Shown piece by piece: positions 23,825 to 31,623 of a stretch of DNA of 64,000 nucleotides. The position numbers and the translations under genes are program-made. Source of the DNA: Bacteroidota bacterium. GTDB taxonomy: Bacteria; Bacteroidota; Bacteroidia; Chitinophagales; Saprospiraceae. The notes under the pieces were generated by a model. The model searched no databases, had not been told where the DNA came from, and saw only the letters and a list, made by a program, of their open reading frames with translations. The stretch spans positions 62,001 through 126,000 of the forward strand of contig CAUJDW010000007.1 of the NCBI GenBank assembly GCA_963169455.1, written 5' to 3'. How positions within the stretch are numbered: position 1 is the first letter of the stretch; each line of letters begins with the position of its first letter.

Positions 23825-24829
23825 ATGAAATACATCACAAACATCTTCTATTTGCTTCGCTTCACCCTCATGGCCTTCCAGGCCAACCGGGAGAATGGGC
23901 GTTACCACCGGAAAGTGCGCAAAAGGGCCGAAGCCCTGTTGCGCCGGTCGCGGGAATTGAACGATGGCAGTATCCCGGAAAAGGCGTACCTGAAAATCCA
24001 GTGGTACATGGTGTCCACGCTCTTCATGGGCAAGCTGGCCGCCCATCTGGCCGGGGCCCGGCTCGGGCCCGGCGGGGAGGCGGCATACTGTCGCCTGGGC
24101 GCGCTGATCGGCCTTTCGGATATCCTGGTGGATGATTACCGCCTGCCTGGAGCCCAGGTAGAGGCCCTGCTGCATCAGGCAGGCGAAACTGCGATCGGGC
24201 AGGTTTTTCACCTGTACTACCAGGCCCTGCTGCAGGCAGCAGGAGCAGGCCGGGCCGAAGCCCTGGAAAAGGGGATGCTGCAGTTGATCCGCTTCCAGCA
24301 CGACAGCCTGCGGCAGTTCGATGCCGGCATCAGCCGGGCGGAAACCGAAGCGGCCACCCTGGGCAAGGGCGGAGCCTCCCTGCAACTTTGTGCTGCCCTG
24401 CTTCCCGTCCGGCATGATTCACTTCAGCAGGCATTCTACGAGCTCGGCGGATTCATCCAGGCCATGAACGACGCCCAGGATATGCACAAGGACGCCCGCG
24501 ACGGCGTCATCACCTTCGTGCGCTTCTGCAGCAGCTTTCAGGAAGTACAGGCTTACCTGGAAGCCCGCCGCCGGGCCTGTTTCCGGAGGTTCCGGGCCCT
24601 GCCCCTGCGACGGCGCCGAAAAAGCTACTTCCTCTTCTGCTTCAACGCCATGCACGTGCTCATCAACTACAAACTCAACCACTATACGCGCCTCTGCGGA
24701 GGCGAGCTGGACTTCGCGAAGTTAGCCGCAGGGAACAGCCGGGACTTCCGAATTAACCCCTTTTCCATCCGCTTCGTGCGGGCCTGCCTGGGGCGCATCC
24801 TCGCCTTCGGCCCCCATGCCCGGGAATAA
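23825..24829 (+). CDS. Class 1 isoprenoid-synthase-like protein
   Basis: This 334-residue, mostly helical protein has two acidic motifs in the places expected for the isoprenoid synthase fold: LIGLSDILVDDYRLP (about residues 98-112) and FIQAMNDAQDMHKDARDGVITFVRF (about 214-238), the latter resembling the NDxxD/NSE metal-binding motifs. The basic C-terminal region (RRRACFRRFRALPLRRRRKSYF) could bind diphosphate. It is therefore a probable member of the class 1 terpenoid/prenyl synthase superfamily, but substrate and activity are unknown. No terpene pathway gene is adjacent. The ATG at 23825 (MKYITNIFYLL) starts the similarity; an earlier in-frame start at 23771 is less likely. Confidence 0.6.
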   Translation: MKYITNIFYLLRFTLMAFQANRENGRYHRKVRKRAEALLRRSRELNDGSIPEKAYLKIQWYMVSTLFMGKLAAHLAGARLGPGGEAAYCRLGALIGLSDILVDDYRLPGAQVEALLHQAGETAIGQVFHLYYQALLQAAGAGRAEALEKGMLQLIRFQHDSLRQFDAGISRAETEAATLGKGGASLQLCAALLPVRHDSLQQAFYELGGFIQAMNDAQDMHKDARDGVITFVRFCSSFQEVQAYLEARRRACFRRFRALPLRRRRKSYFLFCFNAMHVLINYKLNHYTRLCGGELDFAKLAAGNSRDFRINPFSIRFVRACLGRILAFGPHARE

Positions 24830-24913
24830 GAGCTTGCCGGCCTTATTTCAGAAACCTTTTCTTTTTACTAAATTGCATCGTTTTTTACCTTTTCCCTCCG
24901 AAAAACTCGATGA

Positions 24914-26245
24914 ATGGGATTATTTGACCGCCTTTTCGGCGCAAAGGCTGAAGAACTACAGGAACCGAAGATCAGCTTTGGGCGCTACAGCGATTCTTAT
25001 AAGGACCGCTCCCGGTACACGGCCTGGGACGCAGCCCTCGACCACTTTGAGAAAAAGGAATACCTGGAGAGCTATAAGCAGTTCTTTTTTTACCTGAGGG
25101 ACGAAGAGGAAGACAACGTCCGCTATGAAGAAACGAAAGGAGGCCTGAAGTTCGAGCTGTTTCAGGGTTCCAAAAAGATCAGCGGGCTGGCCACGCCGCA
25201 CAAGGTATGGGTGGAGTCAAGGGTTGTCAAAGCCGAAGCCCTCAACGTCGGGTTCATGCGGCGGCTTATGGAGCAAAACTACAACCTCCGCTACAGCCGC
25301 TTCGCCCTCGACGATGAAGGCAACATCGCCATCGTGTTCGACACCTACACCCTCGACGGCTCCCCCTACAAGCTCTATTACGCCCTGAAGGAACTGGCCA
25401 CTAAAGCCGACAAGCAGGATGACCTGCTGCTGGAAGAATTCAAGATGCTGCAGGCGGTCGACGCCTCACACAAAGAAGAACTACCCCAGGCGGAAAAGGA
25501 AGTCAAGTACGGCTTCTTCCGGGAAAAAACGAAGCAGGTGCTGGATGAGATCGACAACGGCAAGCTCGACAAAGCCCAGTACCCGGGCGGCATCGCCTAC
25601 CTGCTGCTTGACCTCATCTACCGCCTGGACTACCTCATCAAACCGGAGGGTTTTATGATGGAAACCCTGGAAAAACTGCACCGGCAGTACTACGAGAACG
25701 ACAACCTGCCGACGGCGTCCAAAAACCAGGTTTTGTGTAAGGGCTTCCGGCAGTTGATGGAGCGGGATAAAGCCGAATTCTTCAAGGAGATGTACCGCGT
25801 CCGCTCCACCTTCGGCATCACCCACAGTGTCACCCACGACCGCGTCGCCGGCCTTATCGATGCCCAGTTGTCGCACATGGACTGGTACAAGGAACACGGC
25901 TGCCAGGCCGTGGCCATGGCCATCCCCGGTTATATCGTCGGGCAGTGCATGTTCAACTTCGCCGTGCCCAAGCCCGACCGCGACCTTTTTCACCTGTACT
26001 ACCAGATAACCGAACCGGAGTACTTCCGGCAACTGGGCTTTCCCGTCATTTACTACGACACGGCCTCCGGCCAGTTCGACAAACGCGCGATCAGGCGGGC
26101 CATAACCCAGATCGTGGAAAAAAACAAGCCCTACTACCCACGCCTCAACCCCGCAACAAGCTCCCTCAGCTTCGACAGCATGCCCGATTTCGCCCAGTCC
26201 TTCCTGCTGATGGCCCGCGACCTGGACATGGCCAAAACCGACTGA
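24914..26245 (+). CDS. Unknown cytoplasmic protein with YbjN-like segment
   Basis: I do not recognise this 443-residue protein by function. It begins MGLFDRLFGAKAEE, a common start of soluble Bacteroidota proteins, and has no signal or membrane segment. Residues about 55-175 (HKVWVESRVVKAEALNVGFMRRLMEQNYNLRYSRFALDDE in pattern, then IAIVFDTYTLDGSPYKLYYALKELATKADKQDDLL) resemble the YbjN/type III chaperone-like fold. The second half is rich in aromatic residues with no motif I can name. The next gene, paaD, starts 42 bp downstream on the same strand, but a link to phenylacetate metabolism is not supported. Confidence 0.65.
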   Translation: MGLFDRLFGAKAEELQEPKISFGRYSDSYKDRSRYTAWDAALDHFEKKEYLESYKQFFFYLRDEEEDNVRYEETKGGLKFELFQGSKKISGLATPHKVWVESRVVKAEALNVGFMRRLMEQNYNLRYSRFALDDEGNIAIVFDTYTLDGSPYKLYYALKELATKADKQDDLLLEEFKMLQAVDASHKEELPQAEKEVKYGFFREKTKQVLDEIDNGKLDKAQYPGGIAYLLLDLIYRLDYLIKPEGFMMETLEKLHRQYYENDNLPTASKNQVLCKGFRQLMERDKAEFFKEMYRVRSTFGITHSVTHDRVAGLIDAQLSHMDWYKEHGCQAVAMAIPGYIVGQCMFNFAVPKPDRDLFHLYYQITEPEYFRQLGFPVIYYDTASGQFDKRAIRRAITQIVEKNKPYYPRLNPATSSLSFDSMPDFAQSFLLMARDLDMAKTD

Positions 26246-26287
26246 GCGGGAAGGATGTTAAAATGGTATGGATAGTAATTCATTCAC

Positions 26288-26779
26288 ATGGCCCTGACAA
26301 CTGACACCATCCGCAACATACTCGAAGAAGTAACGGACCCGGAAATCCCCGTGCTCACAGTTGCCGACCTGGGCATCATCCGGGATATCCTATTGCATGA
26401 AGACGGCCTTGTGGAGGTCGTGATCACACCCACCTATTCCGGCTGCCCGGCCATGAACACCATCGAAGTCAATATCCGCGCAATACTGCAGGAAAAGGGT
26501 TGCCACAATGTCCGGGTCACAACTATCCTGCACCCTGCCTGGACGACGGACTGGATCACGGAGCGGGGCCGGCAGCGCCTGAAGGAATACGGGATCGCCC
26601 CTCCGGCCAAAGGCACTGTGGACAAAAATGCGCTGTTTCAGGAAAGCCCCACCGTACAATGCCCCCAATGCAGCTCTGCGAACACCGAAATGGTCAGCCA
26701 GTTCGGCTCCACTGCCTGTAAGGCCTTGTACCGCTGCCTGGACTGCAGAGAGCCTTTCGATTACTTCAAGTGCCATTAA
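26288..26779 (+). CDS. paaD: PaaD-like subunit of phenylacetyl-CoA epoxidase (MIP18 + zinc ribbon)
   Basis: The 163-residue protein has an N-terminal MIP18/DUF59 domain (ILEEVTDPEIPVLTVADLGIIRDI, TPTYSGCPAMNTIE) and a C-terminal zinc ribbon CPQC ... CLDC ending EPFDYFKCH, the signature of PaaD (also called PaaJ). PaaD is needed to mature or support the PaaABC(E) phenylacetyl-CoA epoxidase, which forms the ring epoxide of phenylacetyl-CoA. The epoxidase subunit genes are not in this window; only paaG follows, 28 bp downstream. The start at 26288 gives the full MIP18 domain. Confidence 0.9.
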   Translation: MALTTDTIRNILEEVTDPEIPVLTVADLGIIRDILLHEDGLVEVVITPTYSGCPAMNTIEVNIRAILQEKGCHNVRVTTILHPAWTTDWITERGRQRLKEYGIAPPAKGTVDKNALFQESPTVQCPQCSSANTEMVSQFGSTACKALYRCLDCREPFDYFKCH

Positions 26780-26783
26780 TTTT

Positions 26784-26791
26784 TAGCTTTG
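26784..26791 (+). promoter_or_regulatory. Candidate -7 element upstream of paaG
   Basis: TAGCTTTG matches TAnnTTTG and lies 16 bases before the paaG start codon, just after the paaD stop. A -33 TTG is not evident. It suggests paaG may also be transcribed separately from paaD. Confidence 0.4.
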
Positions 26792-26807
26792 CAAAAACAC
26801 GCACGGT

Positions 26808-27590
26808 ATGGAAGACGGCAGCATCCTCTTAGATATAAAAAACGAGATAGGAATTATCACCCTCAACCGCCCGAAAGTTTACAACAGCTTCAACAGGGAA
26901 ATGGCGCTATCCCTGCAGGCTGCCCTCAGGCTATGCAGGGAAGAACCCAAGGTGCGCGCCGTTTACCTCACCGGCAATGGCAAGGCTTTCAGCGCCGGGC
27001 AGGACCTCCAGGAAGTGTTGTCGGAAAACGGGCCAAGCCTGACGGCCATCCTGACGGAGCACTACAACCCTATCATCACGAGCATCCGGGAGCTCGAAAA
27101 GCCCGTGGTCGCTGCCGTCAACGGCGTCGCTGCCGGCGCCGGCGCCAATATCGCCCTGGCCTGCGATGTGGTTGTGGCTGCCGAATCCGCTCCCTTCATC
27201 CAGGCCTTCAGCAAAATCGGGCTCATCCCCGACAGCGGCGGCACTTTCTTCCTGCCCCGCCTCATCGGCTTCCAGAAAGCCTCCGCACTGATGATGCTGG
27301 GCGATAAGGTAATGGCCAGAGAGGCCGAACAAATGGGCATGATCTACAAGGCCTTGCCCGACGACACCTTCGCGGAAGAGTCCATGAAACTGGCCGAAAC
27401 CCTCTCCCGAATGCCGACCAAAGCCCTGGGCTACATCAAACGCGCCCTCAATTTCTCCATGTCCAACACCCTGCCCGCCCAACTGGCCATCGAAGACCAA
27501 CTGCAGTCCGCCGCCGGCCATACCCACGACTATCAGGAGGGCGTACAGGCTTTCCTCGAAAAGAGGAAACCGGGCTTTAAAGGGTATTGA
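26808..27590 (+). CDS. paaG: Enoyl-CoA hydratase/isomerase family protein, PaaG-like
   Basis: A 260-residue crotonase-fold enzyme. It shows the oxyanion-hole segments GNGKAFSAGQDLQEV and NGVAAGAGANIALACDVVVA, and the catalytic-loop IPDSGGTFFLPRLIG with an Asp in the position used by PaaG (epoxyphenylacetyl-CoA isomerase), where ordinary enoyl-CoA hydratases have Glu. PaaG converts the ring epoxide of phenylacetyl-CoA to an oxepin. Adjacency to paaD supports this reading. The C-terminus ends EGVQAFLEKRKPGFKGY as in the PaaG/PaaB group. Confidence 0.85.
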   Translation: MEDGSILLDIKNEIGIITLNRPKVYNSFNREMALSLQAALRLCREEPKVRAVYLTGNGKAFSAGQDLQEVLSENGPSLTAILTEHYNPIITSIRELEKPVVAAVNGVAAGAGANIALACDVVVAAESAPFIQAFSKIGLIPDSGGTFFLPRLIGFQKASALMMLGDKVMAREAEQMGMIYKALPDDTFAEESMKLAETLSRMPTKALGYIKRALNFSMSNTLPAQLAIEDQLQSAAGHTHDYQEGVQAFLEKRKPGFKGY

Positions 27591-28126
27591 ATGGCCGGAT
27601 GGCTGCTGGCGCGCCGGCATCCGGCATAAAAACCACCGCTGCCGGCCCGGGCAGGCCAGAGCGTCCGGCAATCACGGGTTTAACCTGATAATTGCCGCTG
27701 CCGGGCAGGCTGGCGGTGGAAATCGTTGCGGGATAATTACATGATTAAGCGCGCTTTGAGAGGCCGGAAAGGGAAATTAATGAAAAGGGGGAGATGAAAC
27801 AGCTTCTACCTCCCCCGGTAGCTTTCACAGCTTAAATTGTTTTCATTCAACTTCATGGGTGCAACAGCGTAACTAAAATTCTGGGGTTTGGTTAATGCAG
27901 ATTGTTCTCAGTTGTCAGGTACAAAGAAGAACAAAAAGAAACGGCCGGTCAATAGCCCTTTCCCCTCTCCCACCCGATTTAGGATTGTTTAACCACAGCG
28001 CGCCCTGCCCGGGGCGATTTGTTAAGCAACAAAAACCATTTAAATCGCTCATTATAAACCGCTTACACAAATTGTTAAAACCGCCATATCAAACCCATAA
28101 AAACTTTAACATCTGCAAAGGGGGTA
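27591..28126. other. Non-coding stretch with several hairpins
   Basis: No supported gene lies between 27590 and 28418. Structures seen here: GCCGGATG/CATCCGGC arms at 27594-27601 and 27618-27625 (possible paaG terminator, no T-tract); an imperfect direct repeat with core CCGCTGCCGG at about 27637 and 27696; and GGGGGAG/CTCCCCC arms at 27787-27793 and 27810-27816. From about 27820 the DNA becomes AT-richer than its surroundings. The 102-codon open frame 27895-28203 has no family resemblance and runs into the palindrome at 28127. Confidence 0.5.
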
Positions 28127-28312
28127 TTGGCGCGCCAATCGTGGCAATCGCATTTGGAACAAACCTTCAGCCGGATTATGAGCGGTGGGCGCATCCTGGC
28201 TAGTCGTCAGACGGCTTTGAGCCGTCTGACGACTCAACCCGGCTTCCCGGCAGGATGCGCATACCGGCATTTGATGCAAAAAAGTTAAATGCGATTTGCC
28301 CTGGCGCGCCAA
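28127..28312. repeat. Nested palindromic element (about 186 bp)
   Basis: Three nested inverted repeats share one centre. The outer arms are TTGGCGCGCC...GGCAATCGCATTT (28127-28155) and AAATGCGATTTGCC..GGCGCGCCAA (28287-28312), imperfect with small gaps. The middle arms are GCGCATCCTG (28189-28198) and its complement (28251-28260). The core is a perfect 15-bp stem AGTCGTCAGACGGCT (28202-28216) and its complement (28220-28234) with a 3-base loop TTG. It could form a large cruciform or a strong RNA structure upstream of the MeaB gene. No protein is encoded. Confidence 0.75.
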
Positions 28313-28322
28313 TCGGGGCAGG

Positions 28323-28352
28323 TTCGGGTGAAGGGATTTTATTTTATATTTG
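28323..28352 (+). promoter_or_regulatory. Candidate promoter of the MeaB gene
   Basis: TATATTTG at 28345-28352 matches TAnnTTTG; TTC at 28323-28325 lies 19 bases upstream, one base from the -33 TTG. Transcription would start near 28359, about 60 bases before the ATG at 28418 and downstream of the nested palindrome. Confidence 0.45.
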
Positions 28353-28417
28353 CCTAAAGGGCTAGACTCCGGGGAGATCAGATTTGAACAAGCAAAACTT
28401 AACCCGCATCACAGCGC

Positions 28418-29503
28418 ATGCCACAACGCCCGAAAAAGACGGCTCTTGAAGTAAAACCCGGCGTGCCGCAGCCAGGGAGCCTCAACCCCAATATGCCGAG
28501 GCTGCAGCGCCGGCAACTGACGGTGGAGGAATACGTAGCCGGCATCCGTCAGGGCAGGCGCTCCGTGCTCGGGCAGGCCATTACGCTGATCGAGAGCACA
28601 CGGCCGGACCATCAGGCGCTTGCTCAGGAGATTATCGGGCGCTGCCTGCCGCACAGCGGCCGGTCGATGCGCATCGGCATTACCGGCAGCCCGGGTACCG
28701 GCAAAAGCACCTTCATCGAAGCTTTCGGGCTTCACCTGCTGAACCGGGGCCACAGGCTGGCCGTGCTGGCCATAGACCCCAGCAGCCCGCTGAGCCACGG
28801 CTCCATCCTCGGCGACAAAACCCGCATGGAAAAACTGGCCGCCAGGGAAGAGTCCTTCATCCGCCCTTCTCCTGCCGGAGATTCGCTGGGCGGCGTGGCG
28901 CGCAAAACGCGCGAAGCCATCATCCTCTGCGAAGCCGCCGGTTATGACACCATCATCATCGAAACCGTCGGCGTGGGCCAATCCGAAACGGCGGTGCACT
29001 CCATGACGGACTTTTTCCTGCTGCTGCTGCCCGGCGGAGGCGACGAGCTGCAGGGCATGAAACGGGGCATCGTCGAAATGGCGGACCTGATCGCCGTCAA
29101 CAAAGCGGACGGGGAACGATTGCCGCTGGCCCGGAAATCCCGGCAGGAATACCGCAACGCCCTGCACCTGTTCCCCCCAAAAGAGAGCGGCTGGACGCCG
29201 ACAGTAGAGGTTTGTTCCGCCACCACCGGCATGGGCATTCCGGAGATATGGGAACACATCCTCGCTTTCAGGCAGACGGCTTCCGGAAACGGTTATTTTG
29301 AAAACCGGCGGCGCAAACAGGCGCGCTACTGGCTGTTTGAAACCATCGACAACCAGCTGCGCGAAGCCTTTTTCCGCCACCCCGCCGTCCGCGAAAAACT
29401 GAAAAGCATGGAAGAAATGGTCCTGGCAGGAAGGAAGTCCTCCTTCCAGGCCGCGGAGGAACTCCTGGCGCTATTTCTCCAAAAAGATGGCCTCGCCTCC
29501 TGA
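28418..29503 (+). CDS. meaB: MeaB/ArgK-type G3E GTPase, methylmalonyl-CoA mutase chaperone
   Basis: A 361-residue P-loop GTPase with Walker A GSPGTGKST (residues 90-98), the MeaB segments LAIDPSSPLSHGSILGDKTRM, FIRPSPAGDSLGGVARKT and IIIETVGVGQSE, the base-specificity motif VNKADG, and a C-terminal dimerisation helix region. MeaB-type chaperones protect and reactivate B12-dependent methylmalonyl-CoA mutase and related mutases. The first ~30 residues are a non-conserved basic/proline-rich extension, so a later start is possible. No mutase gene is adjacent. Confidence 0.9.
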   Translation: MPQRPKKTALEVKPGVPQPGSLNPNMPRLQRRQLTVEEYVAGIRQGRRSVLGQAITLIESTRPDHQALAQEIIGRCLPHSGRSMRIGITGSPGTGKSTFIEAFGLHLLNRGHRLAVLAIDPSSPLSHGSILGDKTRMEKLAAREESFIRPSPAGDSLGGVARKTREAIILCEAAGYDTIIIETVGVGQSETAVHSMTDFFLLLLPGGGDELQGMKRGIVEMADLIAVNKADGERLPLARKSRQEYRNALHLFPPKESGWTPTVEVCSATTGMGIPEIWEHILAFRQTASGNGYFENRRRKQARYWLFETIDNQLREAFFRHPAVREKLKSMEEMVLAGRKSSFQAAEELLALFLQKDGLAS

Positions 29504-29618
29504 TGGCCGTCAAAAGTGGGCGGTTTGCAGAAAAAAGCGAACCACACCTGCGTTTGCCGCATTTTTATAGTGTGATGACCCTTATTAAATTTAGATCAAA
29601 ACAAAACCAATAACGTCC

Positions 29619-30215
29619 ATGAGATCACTAATCACAGCAGTGGTGCTGATCGGCCTGGGGCTGATCCTCTTAGTCGGTGGCTGCAACAGCTACAACAACT
29701 TCGTCGACATGGAAGAGAATGTCGAAAACGCCTGGAGCAAAGTGCAGAGCGCCTACCAGCGCCGGGCCGACCTCATCCCCAACCTGGTCAACACGGTCAA
29801 AGGCGTTGCCGAATTTGAGAAGAGCACCCTTACGGAAGTGACCAACGCCCGCGCCCGCGCCACCAGCATCAATATCGACCCGGCCAACCTGACGCCGGAA
29901 AAGATGAAGGAATTCCAGGATGCCCAGTCCGGGCTCAGCCAGTCGCTGGGGCGCCTTTTGCTCATTTCCGAAAACTACCCGCAACTGCGGGCCAGCGAAA
30001 ACTTCCGGGAATTGCAGGTCCAGCTGGAGGGCACCGAAAACCGGATCAAAGTGGAGCGCGACCGCTATAACGACGTGGTCACGCAATACAACAAAAAAGT
30101 GCGCCGCTTCCCGGGCAGCATCTTCGCCGGCATGTTCGGCTTCGGCCAGAAAGCCCAGTTCGAAGCAGAAGCCAGCGCCCAGGACGCGCCGGATGTGAAT
30201 TTCGATTTCGATTAA
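29619..30215 (+). CDS. LemA family protein
   Basis: The 198-residue protein starts with a hydrophobic N-terminal segment (SLITAVVLIGLGLILLVGGC) that may act as a membrane anchor or a lipoprotein signal, since the Cys sits in a lipobox-like GGC. The conserved LemA core follows: NNFVDMEENVENAWSKVQSAYQRRADLIPNLVNTVKG and LLLISENYPQLRASENF, then NRIKVERDRYNDVVTQYN. LemA proteins are widespread and are often paired with TPM-domain genes, as here. Their biochemical role is not established. Confidence 0.95.
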   Translation: MRSLITAVVLIGLGLILLVGGCNSYNNFVDMEENVENAWSKVQSAYQRRADLIPNLVNTVKGVAEFEKSTLTEVTNARARATSINIDPANLTPEKMKEFQDAQSGLSQSLGRLLLISENYPQLRASENFRELQVQLEGTENRIKVERDRYNDVVTQYNKKVRRFPGSIFAGMFGFGQKAQFEAEASAQDAPDVNFDFD

Positions 30216-30234
30216 ACCACAACCTTAATTGCAT

Positions 30235-30280
30235 CCCGTTTTCCGCTGCTGAAAAGCATCCGCAGGCGGCGGAAAACGGG
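30235..30280 (+). promoter_or_regulatory. Strong stem-loop between lemA and the first TPM gene
   Basis: CCCGTTTTCCGC (30235-30246) and its exact complement (30269-30280) form a 12-bp stem; the 22-base loop contains a smaller TGCT-GAAA-AGCA hairpin. There is no T-tract, so it looks like an mRNA stability or attenuation structure inside the operon. The stem ends 19 bases before the next start codon. Confidence 0.55.
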
Positions 30281-30299
30281 TGCAGCCAAACCGACTGCA

Positions 30300-30728
30300 A
30301 TGACCGGATTCTTCAAGCCTGAGGAAGAAGAACGCATAATCCGGGCCATCCGGGAGGCGGAGCGCAATACCTCCGGCGAGATCCGCGTGCACCTGGAAGC
30401 CGATTGCAAAAGGGAGGCCTTGCAGGAGGCTGTGCGCACCTTCCGGCGCCTGGGCATGCACAAGACAGAGGCGCGCAACGCAGTGCTCATCTTTATCGCC
30501 CCCGAGCGCCGCGAATTCGCCATCATCGGAGACAAGGGCATCAACGAAATGGTGCCTGAGCATTTCTGGGCGGAAGAGCGCGACCTCCTGCAGGAGCACT
30601 TCCGCCGCGGCGCTTTCGCCGAAGGCATCTGCCTGGCCATCAGCCACGCCGGCGAAAAGCTCAAAGCCTTTTTCCCCTATCAACAGGACGACACCAACGA
30701 ATTACCCGACGATATTTCATATAGCTGA
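30300..30728 (+). CDS. TPM-domain protein, soluble form
   Basis: A 142-residue protein covering one TPM domain (FFKPEEEERIIRAIREAERNTSGEIRVHLEA, TEARNAVLIFIAPERREFAIIGDKGINEMV, FAEGICLAISHAGEKLKAFFP). It has no signal peptide. TPM domains were first described in a plant photosystem II repair protein and occur widely in bacteria beside LemA. It lies between lemA and a second, membrane-anchored TPM gene that starts 8 bp downstream, so the three are almost surely one operon. Confidence 0.9.
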   Translation: MTGFFKPEEEERIIRAIREAERNTSGEIRVHLEADCKREALQEAVRTFRRLGMHKTEARNAVLIFIAPERREFAIIGDKGINEMVPEHFWAEERDLLQEHFRRGAFAEGICLAISHAGEKLKAFFPYQQDDTNELPDDISYS

Positions 30729-30735
30729 CAGAATC

Positions 30736-31542
30736 ATGCGCAGAACGATCTTTTTTCTTCTTTTAACTGCCCTGGCTTCCTTAACCTTCGGCCAGCCCCC
30801 CCTCCCGGCGCCAACCAACCAACTCGTGAACGACTTCGCCGGCATGCTCAGCCGGCAGGAGGCCATGCAACTCACCCGGAAACTGAACGATTACGCCCGG
30901 GAAACCTCGACCCAGATTGCCGTAATTACCGAGCCTTCCCTGGAAGGAGGCGATGCTTATGACCGCGCCCTGCGAATCTTCGAAGAATGGAAGATCGGTG
31001 GCAGCCGCGAGAAAAGCAACGGGGTGCTGCTGTATATCGCCCAGCAGGATCGCAAAATCCAGATCATGACCGGCTACGGCGCCGAGGGCTTCCTGCCCGA
31101 CGCCATGGCCAAGCGCATTATCGATAACATCATAACCCCTGCTTTCCGGCAGGGGCGCTACTACGAAGGCATCGACCAGGCCGCCAGCGCGATCATGGAC
31201 CTGGGCCGTGGAGAATATACCAATGAAAACGGCGGGCAGCGGGAGGCAAAAGGCGGCATTCCGGCCATACTGGTCATCGTCCTGCTGATTTTCCTGATCA
31301 TCATTTTTTCCAACATGGGCCAGGGCGGCGATGACGATGACGACGACGGCGGCTACTACCGCGGCGGCCGTTACGACATGGGCCGCGGCCGGCGGCGGCA
31401 TCGCGGCGGCGGATGGATTTTCTTCCCCTTCCCCGGCGGCGGCTGGGGAGGAGGAGGAGGCTTCGGCGGCGGTGGCGGCGGCGGTTTCGGCGGTTTCGGC
31501 GGAGGACTGACAGGCGGCGGCGGCGCGGGAGGCGGATGGTAG
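30736..31542 (+). CDS. YgcG/TPM-domain membrane protein with Gly-rich tail
   Basis: This 268-residue protein has a signal peptide (residues 1-19, ending LTFGQ), a periplasmic TPM domain (LVNDFAGMLSRQEAMQLTRKL, STQIAVITEPSL, NGVLLYIAQQDRKIQIMTGYGAEGFLPD), one transmembrane segment near residues 175-192 (IPAILVIVLLIFLIIIF) and a low-complexity tail: an Asp run, a basic HRGGGW stretch and almost pure Gly/Phe. Such tails are typical of YgcG proteins. The GC-rich Gly codons of the tail create long spurious frames on the other strand. Confidence 0.9.
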   Translation: MRRTIFFLLLTALASLTFGQPPLPAPTNQLVNDFAGMLSRQEAMQLTRKLNDYARETSTQIAVITEPSLEGGDAYDRALRIFEEWKIGGSREKSNGVLLYIAQQDRKIQIMTGYGAEGFLPDAMAKRIIDNIITPAFRQGRYYEGIDQAASAIMDLGRGEYTNENGGQREAKGGIPAILVIVLLIFLIIIFSNMGQGGDDDDDDGGYYRGGRYDMGRGRRRHRGGGWIFFPFPGGGWGGGGGFGGGGGGGFGGFGGGLTGGGGAGGGW

Positions 31543-31623
31543 AAGGTGAATGGTGCAAGGTACAGGGTACGAAGCGCAGGAAAACCGGAATCCTGCATTA
31601 GGAAAAGAGCCTGGACATACGGC

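Noticed and set aside
27895-28203. A 102-codon frame before meaB
   Set aside because: It has no family features and ends inside the nested palindrome.
28127-28312. The nested palindrome as an integron attC site
   Set aside because: No integrase gene or cassette array is present and the core-site motifs of attC were not seen.
31380-31542. GC-rich short repeats in the end of the second TPM gene as a CRISPR or minisatellite
   Set aside because: They are glycine codons of a typical YgcG tail and not regularly spaced repeats.
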